Below, one piece after another: positions 1-7,502 of a stretch of 10,508 nucleotides of DNA. Every line of letters begins with the position of its first letter. Position 1 is the stretch's first letter. Location of the stretch: the NCBI GenBank assembly GCA_002471225.1, contig DKPO01000003.1, forward strand, positions 3,650 through 14,157, read 5' to 3'. The DNA is from Porphyromonadaceae bacterium UBA7332. GTDB lineage: Bacteria > Bacteroidota > Bacteroidia > Bacteroidales > UBA7332. The notes beneath the pieces were generated by a model that saw only the letters and a program-made list of their open reading frames with translations, searched no databases and was not told where the DNA came from. The position numbers and the translations under genes are program-made.

Positions 1-620
1 GATGGATGAATCACACAGCCCTTCATACCTGTAAGAAATTTCTCAAATGGTTCAAAATATTCAGGTATCCATTCCGGATATTTGCCGAAATGGAATTCGG
101 AAGTATCAGTATGTGATACAATTTCAAATTCATGGTCCTCTCCAATTGATGAAAAAATCAGACTTTTCTTTTCATTAATCGGCGTAAACCCATTTATCAT
201 CGAGTTATCAGAAAATAGTTTTTCACGTGAATGGATTAAAGAGGAATCATTTACTTCAACTTTTCTCAAATATCCCGTCCCTAACTCTAAAACAGAAAAA
301 CAGTTATTTTTCGTTTTGAAGGTCTGGATATTAAACGAATTAAAATCTTCCGGCCCATTTCCTTTTCTGCCAAAGCTTTTTATATGTTTTAAAGAAGAAC
401 GATCATACATATCGAATAAAAAATCATCTTTACTCTTATTTACTATCAGATACTCATTCATACAAAACATAGCCATAGGCATTAATACCTCTGAATCTAC
501 AGATGTTTCATCCCAGGATAATTCTCGTGTTATCGGGAATTCTCTTACTACTGTTTCACTTTTTTCTTTAATACATGAGAGAAGGCAAAACAGAAATACC
601 AACGGTAATACTTTTTTCAT
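1..620 (-). CDS. BF3164-like six-bladed beta-propeller lipoprotein, 3' end cut by window edge
   Basis: The reading frame runs from an ATG at 620-618 leftwards and is still open at position 1, giving about 206 residues of a protein that should be near 350. It begins MKKVLPLVFLFCLLSC, a short basic n-region, hydrophobic core and LLSC lipobox with Cys16 as the lipidated residue, so export and lipid anchoring are expected. Residues around 80-95 read KSFGRKGNGPEDF, the G-x-GP-x-D/EF turn typical of this propeller family, just after a strand pair of the type DMYDRSSLKHIKSF. The C-terminal blades are missing only because the window ends. A shadow frame on the plus strand overlaps it but lacks a signal sequence and family motifs. 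The gene sits 278 bp downstream of the preceding propeller gene, so it may have its own promoter. Its ligand is unknown; the family call is by motif recognition only. Confidence 0.85.
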   Translation of the reverse strand, partial: MKKVLPLVFLFCLLSCIKEKSETVVREFPITRELSWDETSVDSEVLMPMAMFCMNEYLIVNKSKDDFLFDMYDRSSLKHIKSFGRKGNGPEDFNSFNIQTFKTKNNCFSVLELGTGYLRKVEVNDSSLIHSREKLFSDNSMINGFTPINEKKSLIFSSIGEDHEFEIVSHTDTSEFHFGKYPEWIPEYFEPFEKFLTGMKGCVIHP

Positions 621-865
621 TTGAGTCGATACTTATTTTTATTTTTAATTAAATAGCGTCGTTTGTTTATCTATATGTTACATTATAAAGTAAACTGGCT
701 TACCCACCTATACATTGTCACTCTCTTTTTATTTCGGACTCATAGAATCGGATGGGATTAGGGTAGTTACAAATATGAAGGTTTGGATGAAAAGATAAGC
801 AAAGATTAATCCTACTTATTGAACAATTTTTCATTCAAATTCTTTATGCTGTTCATGTTCTCTTC

Positions 866-884
866 ATCTTTAAAAGCTAAAGAT
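866..884 (-). terminator. weak AT-rich hairpin 14 bp after a stop codon
   Basis: On the minus strand the sequence ATCTTTA-GCTTT-TAAAGAT forms a 7-bp stem with a 5-base loop shortly after the TAA of the upstream propeller gene (899-901). It is AT-rich and is followed by GAAGAGAAC rather than a T-run, so it is a poor intrinsic terminator. It may be an mRNA 3'-end stabiliser or chance. The rest of the 278-bp gap (621-898) shows no ORF of interest. Confidence 0.25.
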
Positions 885-898
885 TACACAAATTTCAA

Positions 899-2059
899 TT
901 ACACTTTAAGATGATATTTAATTATCACCGGATTATCATCGTCCGATATTTTATCCAATACAGATTTATCAAGTAGTAGATCTGTATCAATATGATTATT
1001 AATGTCATGAGCATAGACTACTGCATAATAAGTAGAGCTGTCAAGATGAAATCCAACTGGAATATAAGGCTTATTTTTTGTAGAAAGTGAAGTCATCATT
1101 TGCTTTTTTGTTTTCAAATTAAAAAAGTGATGATAAAACTTATTATTTTTCATGTATATAGATGCTATATAATCTGAACTGACATACTTCTGAAAAGGAT
1201 TAAACTTATTAAGTTCAATCAGTGCTGGTAAAACATCCTTTTCATTTATATTTTTCGTTCTTAAGTCATCTACTGAAATCCCATTCTTTCCATTGTCAAT
1301 TGTATATTTCAAGGATATATTTTTTTCATCAGGATGAAATTGAAAAACATTGTTATTCATATCCATAGGAATAAAAATAAACTCCTCTTTAACTTTTGTT
1401 ACAACTCCGGTATTCATCGAGGTTGTTTCTATTTTTCCTGGATATTGAATTTCTTTAATGACCTTATTTTCTATAAGGCTATATATATACATACTTTGTT
1501 CTGCTTCGTTATTCGGAATAGTGCATGCAATTGTTGAACTATCAATTATAGAAAAAGAAACTATTGGTCTTAAATGCGTCAAGTTTAGTTTCGTTTTTCG
1601 TTTAAAATTAAAGTTCATATCGTATTCAAACATTTGCGAATACACATCAATTAGCTGAAACGTATTATTAAATTGATTATAGGCGAAGTAATGAGGTGCA
1701 AAGAATTGTCCGGGTCCATCACCATGACATCCCTTTGAGTTTGAAATATGTTTACCTTTCGTATCAAATAAAAAAAGATTTACACCCATATCAATTATTG
1801 CAAAATATTTATCAGGGATATATAGAGCATATTGTCTATTAAAAAATTTATCAATAAGAATTTCTTTATTGGTTTCGAGCGGAATCAGTTCAATTTTATT
1901 TACTACATCTTTGATTTCCGATTTCGGATTTTCATTTAATTCATAAGTTAACTTCAAATCTGCCACTGAAGTTATATCACTGGATATCTCTCTGTTATTC
2001 TTACATGATAAAAAAAGAACCAAACAGAAAATCAGAAGAATTACTTTCTCTTTTGACAT
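899..2059 (-). CDS. DUF5128-like six-bladed beta-propeller lipoprotein
   Basis: A 386-residue protein. It starts MSKEKVILLIFCLVLFLSC, a type II signal with probable lipidated Cys19. The mature part has the layout of the larger Bacteroidota propeller lipoproteins (DUF5128-like): a first strand IELIPLET at about residues 56-63, a blade strand ending LFDTKGKHI at about 97-105, and the loop GDGPGQF at about 113-119. Lys/Asn-rich surface segments and repeated aromatic strand pairs continue to the C-terminus (IIKYHLKV). No catalytic motif is visible, so a binding or scaffold role in the envelope is inferred. The start is the only Met before the signal sequence. The leader is A/T-rich (AAAAAAATATAT) without a Shine-Dalgarno site, as is usual in Bacteroidota. 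It follows the next propeller gene by 72 bp and is probably co-transcribed with it. Long plus-strand shadow frames inside it are not genes. Confidence 0.88.
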   Translation of the reverse strand: MSKEKVILLIFCLVLFLSCKNNREISSDITSVADLKLTYELNENPKSEIKDVVNKIELIPLETNKEILIDKFFNRQYALYIPDKYFAIIDMGVNLFLFDTKGKHISNSKGCHGDGPGQFFAPHYFAYNQFNNTFQLIDVYSQMFEYDMNFNFKRKTKLNLTHLRPIVSFSIIDSSTIACTIPNNEAEQSMYIYSLIENKVIKEIQYPGKIETTSMNTGVVTKVKEEFIFIPMDMNNNVFQFHPDEKNISLKYTIDNGKNGISVDDLRTKNINEKDVLPALIELNKFNPFQKYVSSDYIASIYMKNNKFYHHFFNLKTKKQMMTSLSTKNKPYIPVGFHLDSSTYYAVVYAHDINNHIDTDLLLDKSVLDKISDDDNPVIIKYHLKV

Positions 2060-2097
2060 ATATATTTTTTTACGTATTAATCAATAGTATTTTGCAC

Positions 2098-2124
2098 AAA
2101 TCTGGTGGATAAAGCATTGTTAAT
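2098..2124 (-). repeat. intergenic element resembling the one at 5353-5389
   Basis: Reading the minus strand, this spacer holds ATTAACAATGCT followed by TTATCCACCAGATTT. The spacer at 5353-5389 holds ATTAACCATGCT, nine extra bases, then TTATCCATCGGATTT. Both lie immediately after a propeller stop codon and before the next signal-peptide gene. The match is too long for chance in short spacers and suggests either duplication of gene plus spacer or a shared regulatory or processing site. Confidence 0.5.
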
Positions 2125-2131
2125 CATTTTC

Positions 2132-3334
2132 CTAAAAATGTTTCAACTCTATTTTCATAAGAACAGGATTGGATTCTTCAGTTAACTGAAAGCAAATATC
2201 CATTATTTCCGGATATCTTTTTACAAAAACGCTCCACTGTGCAGGCGTTTGTTTTTCCTTGCATATACGATATCCCTTCATCAACCACGCCGGATCGATC
2301 AACAGAAATAAATCATCACCTTCAACAGCATATGGAATATTCCTATACCCAAAACGATACATATTATTAGGAAAGATTAAATCATCCACTAGCAAATGTG
2401 ATGACAATGTATTTCCCGTACTTTTACAATGCAATGTTAACATGCTCTTATTCTGCCGATCAAAGGAACCTATATACACATAGTTATCTGATATTTGAAA
2501 CGCATTCTTATAAAAACATTTAGAGTAATTATCTAACTGATTCGATAGGATATGACTTTCGAGATTCTTTTTGAAAATTTTCTCAACAGGTACTCGGGCT
2601 TTGTCATAATCAATAATATATTCAACATTCAGATTATTGTCAGATATATTATATATTGTGTCACAAAACGGATACGAGTAGTAAAGATTATTTTTGTATT
2701 TATGCAATTCGTTGCCCATATTAAATGCAGAACATCTTATATAATCATCCTCAGAAACCTTCCCAAAATAATGAATCGAATCTTCTGCATCACAGAATAA
2801 CCTAAACGGAGAAGTGTTGTCAATCCAATTTACTGTCGAAAATAATTCGCCTTTATCGTTGATGATTATCTCTCTGAATGCTGTTTCATATTTCTCTTTC
2901 TTTATAAATTCTGCATTTGAGTCATAATAATATACTTTATCCGGATAGGTTGCAATTGCCAATTCTCCTTCATTTGTCAAACTAATAGCCCGGGCTTCGG
3001 GATATTCATCCGGAGCTCCACCTCTCTTATCCAATGTCCATAAATGCTTTCCTTTTTTATCGAAAACAACAACTTTCCTTTCCTGATAACCTCTTGAATC
3101 TAATAAATAATACCTATCATCATCAGGTATTATTTTCATCACCAACCCAAGATTACTCTGATCGGTCTGTTCCAGAGGTATGAGTTCAACAGACTTTGCT
3201 ATTTCAGAAAGCCGGATTGAAGATTCAGGATAGATCTTAATATATTTATGAGAAACTGTTTGCTCTTTGTTCCCTGAAGAACAGCTTATCAACAAAGACA
3301 AAACTAACAGTATTATACAATATTGTTTTTTCAT
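2132..3334 (-). CDS. DUF5128-like six-bladed beta-propeller lipoprotein
   Basis: A 400-residue protein read from the ATG at 3334. An in-frame ATG six codons upstream (3352) would add MINLIC ahead of a complete signal sequence, so the inner start is preferred: MKKQYCIILLVLSLLISC, with an LISC lipobox and Cys18. The mature protein opens with VELIPLEQT (about 49-57), then VVFDKKGKHLWTLDKRGG (about 88-105) and a GGAPDEY loop (105-111) in place of the commoner GxGPGEF. This is the same architecture as its downstream neighbour, and the two are probably related paralogs although clearly diverged. A Cys-containing central region (SKCFYKNAF, LTLHCKS) has no recognisable metal site. No enzymatic motif is seen; an envelope-anchored binding role is inferred. 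It is preceded by an 11-bp hairpin in its leader and a 266-bp gap, so it may start a separate transcription unit. Confidence 0.87.
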   Translation of the reverse strand: MKKQYCIILLVLSLLISCSSGNKEQTVSHKYIKIYPESSIRLSEIAKSVELIPLEQTDQSNLGLVMKIIPDDDRYYLLDSRGYQERKVVVFDKKGKHLWTLDKRGGAPDEYPEARAISLTNEGELAIATYPDKVYYYDSNAEFIKKEKYETAFREIIINDKGELFSTVNWIDNTSPFRLFCDAEDSIHYFGKVSEDDYIRCSAFNMGNELHKYKNNLYYSYPFCDTIYNISDNNLNVEYIIDYDKARVPVEKIFKKNLESHILSNQLDNYSKCFYKNAFQISDNYVYIGSFDRQNKSMLTLHCKSTGNTLSSHLLVDDLIFPNNMYRFGYRNIPYAVEGDDLFLLIDPAWLMKGYRICKEKQTPAQWSVFVKRYPEIMDICFQLTEESNPVLMKIELKHF

Positions 3335-3347
3335 ACAAATTAGATTG

Positions 3348-3383
3348 ATCAATCCGTGTGACTAGTACCGCCCACGGATTGAT
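3348..3383. promoter_or_regulatory. 11-bp perfect hairpin in the leader of the 3334 gene
   Basis: ATCAATCCGTG (3348-3358) and its exact reverse complement CACGGATTGAT (3373-3383) flank a 14-base loop. The proximal arm also overlaps a 12-bp palindrome GATTGATCAATC (3343-3354), so two alternative foldings compete. On the minus strand the hairpin ends 13 bases before the preferred ATG, where it could hide the translation start or act as an attenuator. There is no following T-run, which argues against a simple terminator. The remaining upstream spacer to 3600 shows no ORF and no convincing promoter. Confidence 0.5.
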
Positions 3384-3600
3384 TTAGATTTTAATAACAA
3401 GCCATGTGACTTGAAACATAATACCACTTTCTCACATACTTTACTTGAAATAGTTTAGTTTTCATAAAAGATTACGGTTAAGTATTTATACTATTTCATA
3501 TTCCAAATATTCAGACGTTTTGTATTATTGAGCTAGCTTTATTTACATATCTGATCCATTCTATTTAAATCGGTTTAGAAGACAATGCGTAAATCTGAAC

Positions 3601-4662
3601 CTATCCCGGTTGCATCTGTACAATTTGGAATTCAGGAGTATCTGTAATGCCGTACAATATCCCGTCATCATCAATTGTAAAATTAAATATCGGCGTTTTT
3701 AAATGATATGCCCGCTTTGGATTACCTGATTTATCAAATACAAGTAATTTATCCATATGAGATTTATATTCTTCAGAATTTATTCTTTTTCCAGAATAAA
3801 GGATGTATATATCTTCATTATAGATAATAGGACAACTATAGGCAAATTTTGAATCCTGATCACTGCTGACACGTCTCATCTGGCCATCATTTATCGTCTT
3901 TACTGAAGGATAAAAACCATCTGGGCCATGAATCCTTTTTTGTAAATTTCCGCTTTCATCATATATCTCAATGAGATCTACCATCTTATATCCCGCAACA
4001 ATGGTTTTATTAGATGGATTATATCCTATTGTGCATGGGTATGCCCCGGACAATTCGAATGTATCTGCATTTACTCTTTGACTCATCGGATATTCTCCAA
4101 AAGAGTTCAGCAACTCTCCGGTTATGTCAAACGTTGATATTTTTTTCAGGTCTTTATTACGGGCCGTAGAAATAATCTGTTGATCAGGTGTCATCAAAAT
4201 ATTATCTATATAATCCGTAAATGATATTGTATGTACAGGCTCTGGTTCCGCATCAAAACAAAAAGAGTGCTTATCATAAATCAAAGCCCTACGGCTTTGT
4301 CCATCAAATACCATTACATTAGAATCTGTAGCAGAAATAGCTATTGCTGCGATGATCTCATTGGGTCCGCTTCCAAATGAAATTAATTCACCTGTTTTTT
4401 TCTTAGTAACCAGATTATACCGGTCAACCTGATATTCAGTCTGAAAATTGATCAGGAAGAGGAATGAATCTACAACCAATGATTTAATAGGTCTGAGCAC
4501 TGGTTCATCAAACAATAAAGTCTGAGAATGTAAAGTATCGATCTTTATGAAATCAGCTAGTGTGAATCTTTCAGAATCAATATATCCATCCTTGGGTTTA
4601 CATGCATAAATCGTAAGTAAAGAAAACAGGACATTCAAGTATATATAAATTAATTTCTTCAT
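3601..4662 (-). CDS. BF3164-like (TolB-like) six-bladed beta-propeller lipoprotein
   Basis: A 353-residue protein with N-terminus MKKLIYIYLNVLFSLLTIYAC, an IYAC lipobox and Cys21. It has the BF3164-type layout: FTLADFIKIDTL near the N-terminus of the mature chain, a blade strand VDRYNLVTKKKTGELISF followed by the loop GSGPNEI at about 97-103, further blades VMVFDGQSRRALIYD and KISTFDITGELLNSFG, and the C-terminal pair LLVFDKSGNPKRAYHL ... GILYGITDTPEFQIVQM. The DxPEF ending is shared with the 336-residue paralogs upstream, so all are distant relatives. The ATG starts one base after the TGA of the upstream secreted protein (TGAGATG), implying translational coupling and a joint role. No active-site residues are apparent. 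Its ligand is unknown; surface or periplasmic exposure is inferred from the lipobox. Confidence 0.9.
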   Translation of the reverse strand: MKKLIYIYLNVLFSLLTIYACKPKDGYIDSERFTLADFIKIDTLHSQTLLFDEPVLRPIKSLVVDSFLFLINFQTEYQVDRYNLVTKKKTGELISFGSGPNEIIAAIAISATDSNVMVFDGQSRRALIYDKHSFCFDAEPEPVHTISFTDYIDNILMTPDQQIISTARNKDLKKISTFDITGELLNSFGEYPMSQRVNADTFELSGAYPCTIGYNPSNKTIVAGYKMVDLIEIYDESGNLQKRIHGPDGFYPSVKTINDGQMRRVSSDQDSKFAYSCPIIYNEDIYILYSGKRINSEEYKSHMDKLLVFDKSGNPKRAYHLKTPIFNFTIDDDGILYGITDTPEFQIVQMQPG

Positions 4663-4663
4663 C

Positions 4664-5335
4664 TCATTTAACTATCAGAGGATCTACAATAAAGTATCTT
4701 TCTATTTTAGAAAAAGGCTCTGTCTGGGGATTAAATGGCATCAGTAATATCTGATCTTTTACAAATTTCTTCAGATATTTATAGACACTCCGTTTCTCAT
4801 CATCCTCATAAATCAGAAGAAATGCTCCTTTTGTTGTTGTCTTCACTCCTTGCTGAAAAGGAAGAACCGAGAATCTTTTCCCGGGTGTTAATGGCTGACG
4901 ATTGATTTGCATCATTGACGGCATCATCGAGTAGATTGTCAGGAATTTCACATCATTTGTATCAACAAGTACTTCCGACACGAATCGCTCATTAGTTTTT
5001 AGTCTTTTTCCGATCAATACACTGTCATCTTTAATATTTATCGGATTGTTAAACTTATATCCTTTCAGCACAAGGTATAATGCAAGCTCATCTTTCTGCT
5101 TTTCTGTCTTCACCTTATACTTCACATAATCACCTTTAGGAAGATACGATTTCTCCGATTCATTTTTCACGGCACGATAGCGAATAGTTTCTCCTCCGGT
5201 ACTATCTTGTCGAAAAAAGTTACTCTTGCTTTTCAATGAAAAAGGATCCTTTTTTTCATTCATCCAGTTGATATTCTGAGCATAAAATACTGCTGAGAAC
5301 ATCAAAAGGAATTCAATTATAATTAGTTTCTTCAT
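4664..5335 (-). CDS. secreted protein of unknown function within the propeller operon
   Basis: A 223-residue protein not recognised as any family. MKKLIIIEFLLMFSAVFYAQ is a type I signal with likely cleavage after Ala19, and there is no lipobox. It is therefore soluble or peripheral rather than lipid-anchored, unlike every neighbour. The mature chain is strongly basic and mixed alpha/beta in appearance: a Lys-rich start (EKKDPFSLKSKSNFFRQ), YVKYKVKTEKQKDELALYLVLKGYKF, a Met-rich turn YSMMPSMMQINRQPL, and a hydrophobic end (FIVDPLIVK). No G-x-GP-x-EF loop or six-fold repeat is seen, so it is not a small propeller. It lies 58 bp after one propeller gene and 1 bp before the next. The tight coupling to the BF3164-like gene suggests that their products work together. 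A ligand or a chaperone for the propellers is possible but unsupported. Confidence 0.85.
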   Translation of the reverse strand: MKKLIIIEFLLMFSAVFYAQNINWMNEKKDPFSLKSKSNFFRQDSTGGETIRYRAVKNESEKSYLPKGDYVKYKVKTEKQKDELALYLVLKGYKFNNPINIKDDSVLIGKRLKTNERFVSEVLVDTNDVKFLTIYSMMPSMMQINRQPLTPGKRFSVLPFQQGVKTTTKGAFLLIYEDDEKRSVYKYLKKFVKDQILLMPFNPQTEPFSKIERYFIVDPLIVK

Positions 5336-5352
5336 ATATTATCATTTAAATA

Positions 5353-5389
5353 AAATCCGATGGATAAAACTAAGAATAGCATGGTTAAT
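5353..5389 (-). repeat. intergenic element resembling the one at 2098-2124, with small inverted repeat
   Basis: Minus-strand ATTAACCATGCT ... TTATCCATCGGATTT matches the spacer at 2098-2124 with a nine-base insertion. At its upstream end, GGTTAA-TGACT-TTAACC (5383-5399) is a perfect 6-bp inverted repeat that overlaps the stop codon of the upstream gene. It could be an mRNA processing or stability element. Confidence 0.45.
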
Positions 5390-5393
5390 GACT

Positions 5394-6386
5394 TTAACCT
5401 ATTTTACTTCTAACAATTTTAAAGTCTGGATCAGCCACAATCATATAAAGCGTGTTCGTATTTATATCTCCTGATACACGAATGATTGGCACACCAAAAT
5501 CTAATATTTTTAATAAGTTACCATCATAATCATACACAAAAACAGTTTGTTCTACTGTTGAGACATCCAACCCACGACTTTCCTTCATTGATTCATGACG
5601 AGTCTTCGTTTGCTGCTTAGCTATAATATAATCTTTTAACATAGCTATCCCTTTAATCCCCCTTTTCTTATGTTCCAGAACGACTTCTGTCTCTGATTTT
5701 AAATCATAATCAGGTAATTCTGTTTTAATCCATTTACGCTCGAAACTCCCATTTACATTCTTATACATTGCCAAATAAGGAAAATCAAAAACGTAATGAA
5801 CCAAACACTCATTATTTGAATTAAAACCTATACCTCCGCTGAAATGAACAGGTAAATCCTTTATAGGAAAAGTTCCAAATTCAGATTTTACGCCTTTATA
5901 GTTTGCAGTAAAAACATGATTCGGATCTTTACTCTTTTTTATTCTGAAGCTTTTTTCCTCAGGCATATCCTCTTCTCGTATAAAATAATCCTTATGCTCT
6001 AAAAGACTATCCAAAGAAAAATAAGCTTTTTTATTCAAATCATTGATATCATAACCATAAAAGCATCTATTCATCACAATATCATCTAAAAGCATCATCG
6101 TAAATTCCTGTGGCCCTTGCCCATACTTTCCCATTGAACCTAAGGAATTTCCTGTCCGGGCATCAAGCACGTGTATATAGTTAGATCTTGGACGTGCATC
6201 ATACCAAATAATACAGCCATCGTCATAAAACAGTGCTCCCGGCAGAGTAGATTCAACATCTGCAATAAACTCAAAACCTGACTTTTCCTCTTTTACATCC
6301 TTTTTCTCATTTACACATGCAGTTAGCAATACAATAAAAAAATACATGACCACTTTTACTACATTTTTAATTTTATCTTTAATCAT
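5394..6386 (-). CDS. TolB-like six-bladed beta-propeller lipoprotein, divergent relative of the 336-residue triplet
   Basis: A 330-residue protein. The long n-region MIKDKIKNVVKVVMYFFIVLLTAC ends in an LTAC lipobox with Cys24. An internal Met14 would give only a ten-residue signal, so the first ATG is kept. It aligns end to end with the three upstream paralogs: ESTLPGALFYDDGCIIWYD corresponds to their TRMPGxLxKxNxLxVWxD, GKYGQGPQEF (about 86-95) to GTIGQGPMEF, and the C-terminal run QTVFVYDYDGNLLKILDFG ... IIRVSGDINTNTLYMIVADPDFKIVR to their QTLFLYSYEGELQKIV ... LLRVAGDFSDNMIYAINADPEFKLIR. It is therefore the fourth and oldest member of the tandem family. It starts 43 bp after the preceding stop, consistent with one operon. 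A purine-rich AGAGAGG abuts the ATG too closely to be a normal ribosome site. Its ligand is unknown. Confidence 0.9.
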   Translation of the reverse strand: MIKDKIKNVVKVVMYFFIVLLTACVNEKKDVKEEKSGFEFIADVESTLPGALFYDDGCIIWYDARPRSNYIHVLDARTGNSLGSMGKYGQGPQEFTMMLLDDIVMNRCFYGYDINDLNKKAYFSLDSLLEHKDYFIREEDMPEEKSFRIKKSKDPNHVFTANYKGVKSEFGTFPIKDLPVHFSGGIGFNSNNECLVHYVFDFPYLAMYKNVNGSFERKWIKTELPDYDLKSETEVVLEHKKRGIKGIAMLKDYIIAKQQTKTRHESMKESRGLDVSTVEQTVFVYDYDGNLLKILDFGVPIIRVSGDINTNTLYMIVADPDFKIVRSKIG

Positions 6387-6429
6387 CCTCTCTGAGATAT
6401 TGGTAAATAAAATGGATTCGAAATGCGTA

Positions 6430-7440
6430 TTACAAACTATCTAAGTTGATACGGATTAATTTGAATTCGGGATCTGCATTGATAGCATAAATCATATTAT
6501 CAGAAAAGTCGCCTGCCACTCGTAGCAAAGGAGTTTTCATGTTAACAATCTTCTGCAATTCACCCTCGTATGAATAAAGGAATAATGTTTGAGGAAGCTT
6601 CGTAAAATCTCGTCCCTTTGCAGTGGTTTTATCGTATTTTTTATCACGCTCTATTTTGATAATATAATCTTTAGTCGCGGTAATGTCAGGTCCGCCTCCA
6701 TGAATATCTTCAGGAAAAACCAGCTCATTATTAACTATTTCATAATTAATATTCGGAACAACTTCATCTTGCAATTCAAATGTCCCTTTTTTACTTAGTT
6801 TATAAAACGAGAAGGAAGGAAAACGATTGGTCGAATACACTAAAAGGTTTCTTTGGGGATTAAAAAATATTGCTCCCTGAAAACAATCATAATTATTGGT
6901 TATCTCCGTTGAAAGCGAAAGAGGCTGTTTTCCGAATCGTACAACACTATTATCGGTTTCAATAGCTAAAGGTTGCGATTCATTAGGTTGCAAAACCACT
7001 ACTTTTTCAGGAGTTATCATTATTTTATCAGTGAAACTTTCTGTTTTTGAAGCTCCTTTCATTGTTAAATCCAAAGAGTCCGTATTCATTAGAATGACTC
7101 CTTGTTTAGCCGAGTTTAAATCACAAATAAGCAAATTTCCATCAACACTTCGACTAACGATCGGAGTTGTAAATTCCTTGTGACCAGGTCCGATATTACC
7201 TAATATTGTCTCTTGTTTAGTTTCTGGATTAATTATATGCAGAAATTTACCTGATGTAAACGGGTCTTGCCACACCGCAAGATTATTCAATTTAATAAGC
7301 GTTCCGGGCATACGGGTAAAAATGCTGTCATAAACGACTTCATACCCCAGCTCAGTTCGCTGAACTTCTTTAGCTTTCTGACTTTTGCACCCAATCAAGG
7401 AACAACTCAAAGCTATAATTACACTAATCAAATTTCTCAT
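6430..7440 (-). CDS. TolB-like six-bladed beta-propeller lipoprotein, tandem paralog 3 of 3
   Basis: A 336-residue protein with signal MRNLISVIIALSCSLIGC, LIGC lipobox and Cys18. Residues 1-46 are identical to those of the outermost paralog (start 9585), as are the 79 residues before the final two. Between them the sequence is only about half identical by eye. It differs from its sisters at the key turn: GNIGPGHKEF at 81-90 instead of G-S/T-IGQGPMEF, so the GP pair is shifted. Conserved blocks through the family include MITPEKVVVLQP, RFGKQPL, FPSFSFYKL and the C-terminal TKDYIIKIERD ... NADPEFKLIRINL. The start ATG is fixed by the signal sequence and by alignment with both sisters. The 62-bp leader is a diverged form of the leaders of the other two. 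Envelope-anchored binding protein is the inferred role; no enzyme motif is present. Confidence 0.92.
   Translation of the reverse strand: MRNLISVIIALSCSLIGCKSQKAKEVQRTELGYEVVYDSIFTRMPGTLIKLNNLAVWQDPFTSGKFLHIINPETKQETILGNIGPGHKEFTTPIVSRSVDGNLLICDLNSAKQGVILMNTDSLDLTMKGASKTESFTDKIMITPEKVVVLQPNESQPLAIETDNSVVRFGKQPLSLSTEITNNYDCFQGAIFFNPQRNLLVYSTNRFPSFSFYKLSKKGTFELQDEVVPNINYEIVNNELVFPEDIHGGGPDITATKDYIIKIERDKKYDKTTAKGRDFTKLPQTLFLYSYEGELQKIVNMKTPLLRVAGDFSDNMIYAINADPEFKLIRINLDSL
6439..6675 (-). repeat. 237-bp perfect direct repeat, copy 2 (partner 8584-8820)
   Basis: Read base by base, this block is identical to 8584-8820 at a constant offset of 2145 bp and encodes the same 79 C-terminal residues. 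Identity stops abruptly at both ends: at the last two codons, and just before the TKDYII strand. The corresponding block of the middle gene (7512-7748) has about 16 substitutions, many of them silent, so the perfect identity reflects recent exchange and not selection on the protein. Confidence 0.95.
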
Positions 7441-7455
7441 TGGTCTATGTTTTAA
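7307..7455 (-). repeat. 149-bp near-identical direct repeat around a start codon (partner 9452-9600)
   Basis: It matches 9452-9600 with four substitutions, at the same 2145-bp offset as the 237-bp block. It spans about 15 bp of leader, the signal sequence and the first 46 residues, which are identical. Upstream and downstream of it the two genes diverge. Confidence 0.92.
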
Positions 7456-7502
7456 ATGATGCTTATTTCTATTTATAAGTAAATAGTCTGGTATTTATTA
7501 TT
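7441..7502 (-). promoter_or_regulatory. family leader, diverged copy
   Basis: The spacer before this paralog shares minus-strand ATACCAGACTATTTAC at its distal end and AAAACATAGACCA next to the ATG with the leaders at 8514-8574 and 9586-9650. Its centre is altered, and the AAATAAGTATCG motif is changed at two positions (7457-7468). Confidence 0.6.

Noticed and set aside
82..624. Plus-strand open frame of 180 codons opposite the first lipoprotein
   Set aside because: It is the antisense shadow of a minus-strand gene with a clear lipobox and propeller motif; its own translation shows no family features and no signal.
730..800. Promoter-like TTTG and CATATTTG pair upstream of the 620 gene
   Set aside because: The spacing is 22 bases and the second box has a mismatch, outside the usual Bacteroides promoter limits, in sequence where such words are common by chance.
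3335..3352. Upstream start at 3352 for the DUF5128-like gene
   Set aside because: It adds only six residues ahead of a complete MKK-type lipoprotein signal and overlaps the leader palindrome, so the inner ATG is more likely.
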